From Balaenoptera acutorostrata (lineage: Eukaryota; Chordata; Mammalia; Artiodactyla; Balaenopteridae): a DNA stretch of 64,000 nucleotides. The stretch lies in assembly GCF_949987535.1 (NCBI RefSeq), contig NC_080065.1:42695239-42759238 (forward strand), given 5' to 3'. The position numbers and the translations under genes were made by a program. The notes under the pieces were generated by a model. That model was not told the origin of the DNA and ran no database searches. It worked only from the letters and a program-made list of their open reading frames with translations. Below are positions 62,372-64,000 of the stretch, in pieces; the stretch's first letter is position 1; each line of letters starts with the position of its first letter.

Positions 62372-63580
62372 AGCACCAGGGTAGTACGGTGGCTAAGAGA
62401 TTTGTTTTAGAATCAAAATTGTTGTAGGCAAACACATGAAAGGATGCTCAACATCACTAATCATTAGAGAAATGCAAATCAAAACTACAATGAGGTATCA
62501 CCTCACACCAGTCAGAATGGCCATCATCAAAAAGTATACAAACAATAATTGCCAGAGAGGGTGTGGAGAAAAGGGAACCCTCTTGCACTGTTGGTGGGAA
62601 TGTAAATTGATACAGCCACTATGGAGAAGCGTACGGAGGTTCCTTAAAAAACTAAAAATAGAACTACCATATGACCCAGCAATCCCACTACTGGGCATAT
62701 ACCCTAAGAAAACCATAATTCAAAAAGAGTCATGTACCACAATGTTCATTGCAGCACTATTTACAATAGCCAGGACATGGAAGCAACCTAAGTGTCCATC
62801 AACAGATGAATGGATGAAGAAGATGTGGCACATATATACAATGGGATATTACTCAGCCATAAAAAGAAATGAAATTGAGTTATTTGTAGTGAGGTGGATG
62901 GACCTAGAGTCTGTCATACAGAGGGAAGTAAGTCAGAAAGAGAAAAACAAAAACAAATACCGTACACTAACACATACATGTGGAATCTAAAAAAAAAAAA
63001 GGTTCTGAAGAACCTAGGGGTAGGACAGGAATAAGGACACAGACATAGAGAATGAACTTGAGGACACGGGGAAGGGGAAGGGTAAGCTGGGACGAAGTGA
63101 GAGAGTGGCATGGACATATATACACTACCAAACGTAAAATAGATAGCTAGTGGGAAGCAGCTGCATAGCACAGGGAGATCAGCTCGGTGCTTTGTGACCA
63201 CCTAGAGGGGTGGGATAGGGAGGGTGGGAGGGAGATGCAAGAGGGAAGAGATATGGGAACATATGTATATGTATAACTGATTCACTTTGTTATAAAGCAG
63301 AAACTAACACACCATTGTAAAGCAATTATACTCCAATAAAGATGTTAAAACAAAAACAAAAAAACTGTTATGGGAACAAGTTCCAGTTCTGCTAGTTATC
63401 TGCTGAGTGACCTTGGGCAACTTTTATAATTTCTTCAAGCTCTAACAACTTCATTGTAAAGGGATGAAAATAATACTATACTACTTACTTCATTTGGATG
63501 TGCTACGTTTTAATAAGCTAAAGGCACATGCCTAGCACACAGAAAGCATTCATTAAGTGTTATAGTTCTTACAATAGTGG
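62372..63580 (+). mobile_element. MIR split by an L1 insertion
   Basis: The left part (62372-62428, 'gtagtacggtggctaagaga') is the tRNA-related start of a MIR. Its continuation resumes at 63361 with 'ccagttctgctagttatctg', 'gagtgaccttgggcaacttt' and 'catgcctagcacacagaaag', ending near 63580. The L1 at 62429-63360 lies between the two halves. Confidence 0.8.
62429..63360 (+). mobile_element. LINE-1, 5'-truncated, ORF2 C-terminus plus 3' UTR
   Basis: A relatively young L1 tail. ORF2 is open without a stop from 62436 to its end at 62990 (184 codons). It includes the Cys/His-rich block ([14 protein letters not shown]) at about residues 35-60 and the [19 protein letters not shown] end. The 3' UTR carries 'gagagagtggcatggacata' and ends 'ccaataaagatgttaaaaca' plus an A/C-rich tail. 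A possible 14-base duplication with three mismatches ('aaaattgttgtagg' at 62415, 'aaaactgttatggg' at 63361) flanks it. Confidence 0.9.
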
Positions 63581-64000
63581 TTGCTATTATTAACAGCAGC
63601 ATTAATATCAGTTATCTAAGTATCCTACTCATCTACTGTCCTTACAAAATGCTTTACAAGTGTAGTCAATCAATAAAATTTTGTTAAGTGAATAAATTGG
63701 TTTTCAATCTAATCGTCAAACACTGGCATTAAACATTAGGATTAAACATATATTAAACATTAAACATATGTTAAACATTTGGATTATCAAACTGTATTCA
63801 TTGCTTACTGAGAGATCAATGGGCTCTAACCTTAGTTTTGTGTAATTGTGGCTAAAGTGCTGTAGAATGAGGGCCTCGGATAGGTTCAACCTGGAACTTA
63901 CAGCATAAGCTGTACAAAGTTAAAACAATAGAACAGTTATACACTAACCACACACTAGTCATACAGAAATAGAAATCAATTATAAACACAACATCTTGAA
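63581..64000. other. Unassigned sequence at the window end
   Basis: No gene is visible. A local repeat of 'attaaacat' units occurs at about 63729-63780. Confidence 0.4.

Noticed and set aside
62914..63201. 95-codon minus-strand frame, also seen near 1932-2219, 14251-14472 and 16655-16891
   Set aside because: It is the antisense reading of the L1 3' UTR, recurring in every L1 copy of that type. It is an L1 shadow, not a gene family.

Overview
This window is repeat-dominated mammalian DNA with no gene I can support. No open frame belongs to an intact cellular gene, and I found no tRNA, rRNA, CRISPR or operon-like structure. The repeat content points to a cetartiodactyl, most likely a cetacean. 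There are several young CHR-type tRNA-derived SINEs (head 'gcttccctggtggcgcagtg') with intact target-site duplications, and LINE-1 3' ends carrying the 'gagagagtggcatggacata' untranslated region. I saw no BovB, Alu or rodent B1/B2 elements. The organism assignment is inference from these families.

Layout. 1-3451: a truncated L1 (765-2370) and an older L1 tail (2600-3451). 3452-12650: AT-rich, with two very old antisense L1-like stretches (about 7100-8250 and 9680-12650). 12664-14819: a long CHR SINE, then a Tigger/pogo-type non-autonomous DNA transposon (13317-14819) split by an L1 insertion. 14820-26380: an antisense L1 tail, a MER5A-like hAT element, an L2 3' end, two SINE heads, CA and TG/TA microsatellites, and apparently single-copy AT-rich DNA with a palindrome cluster at 25185-25278. 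26385-27960: the 3' part of an antisense gamma-type endogenous retrovirus, with LTR and decayed env. 28280-40250: L2, MIR, an MLT1/MaLR LTR, an old antisense L1 and two CHR SINEs. 44923-47307: a nearly full-length Tigger1 DNA transposon with a decayed transposase. 48355-50180: a CHR SINE, two MIRs and an older repeat. 52612-52902: a short unidentified decayed reading frame on the minus strand. 55460-56247: an older L1 tail. 57955-61960: two antisense L2 copies, interrupted by a MIR and a CHR SINE. 62372-63580: a MIR split by an L1.

The window therefore records successive insertions rather than a pathway. MIR, L2, MER5A, old L1, MLT1 and Tigger form the old layer; the ERV, L1 and CHR insertions lie on top. 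The places most worth a second look are the Tigger1 copy whose three catalytic Asp codons share one frame, the unidentified minus-strand frame near 52.7 kb, the palindrome cluster near 25.2 kb, and the clean nested insertions with duplications. I did not find a previously undescribed biological system. Long stretches are listed as unassigned because I cannot run a repeat or conservation search.
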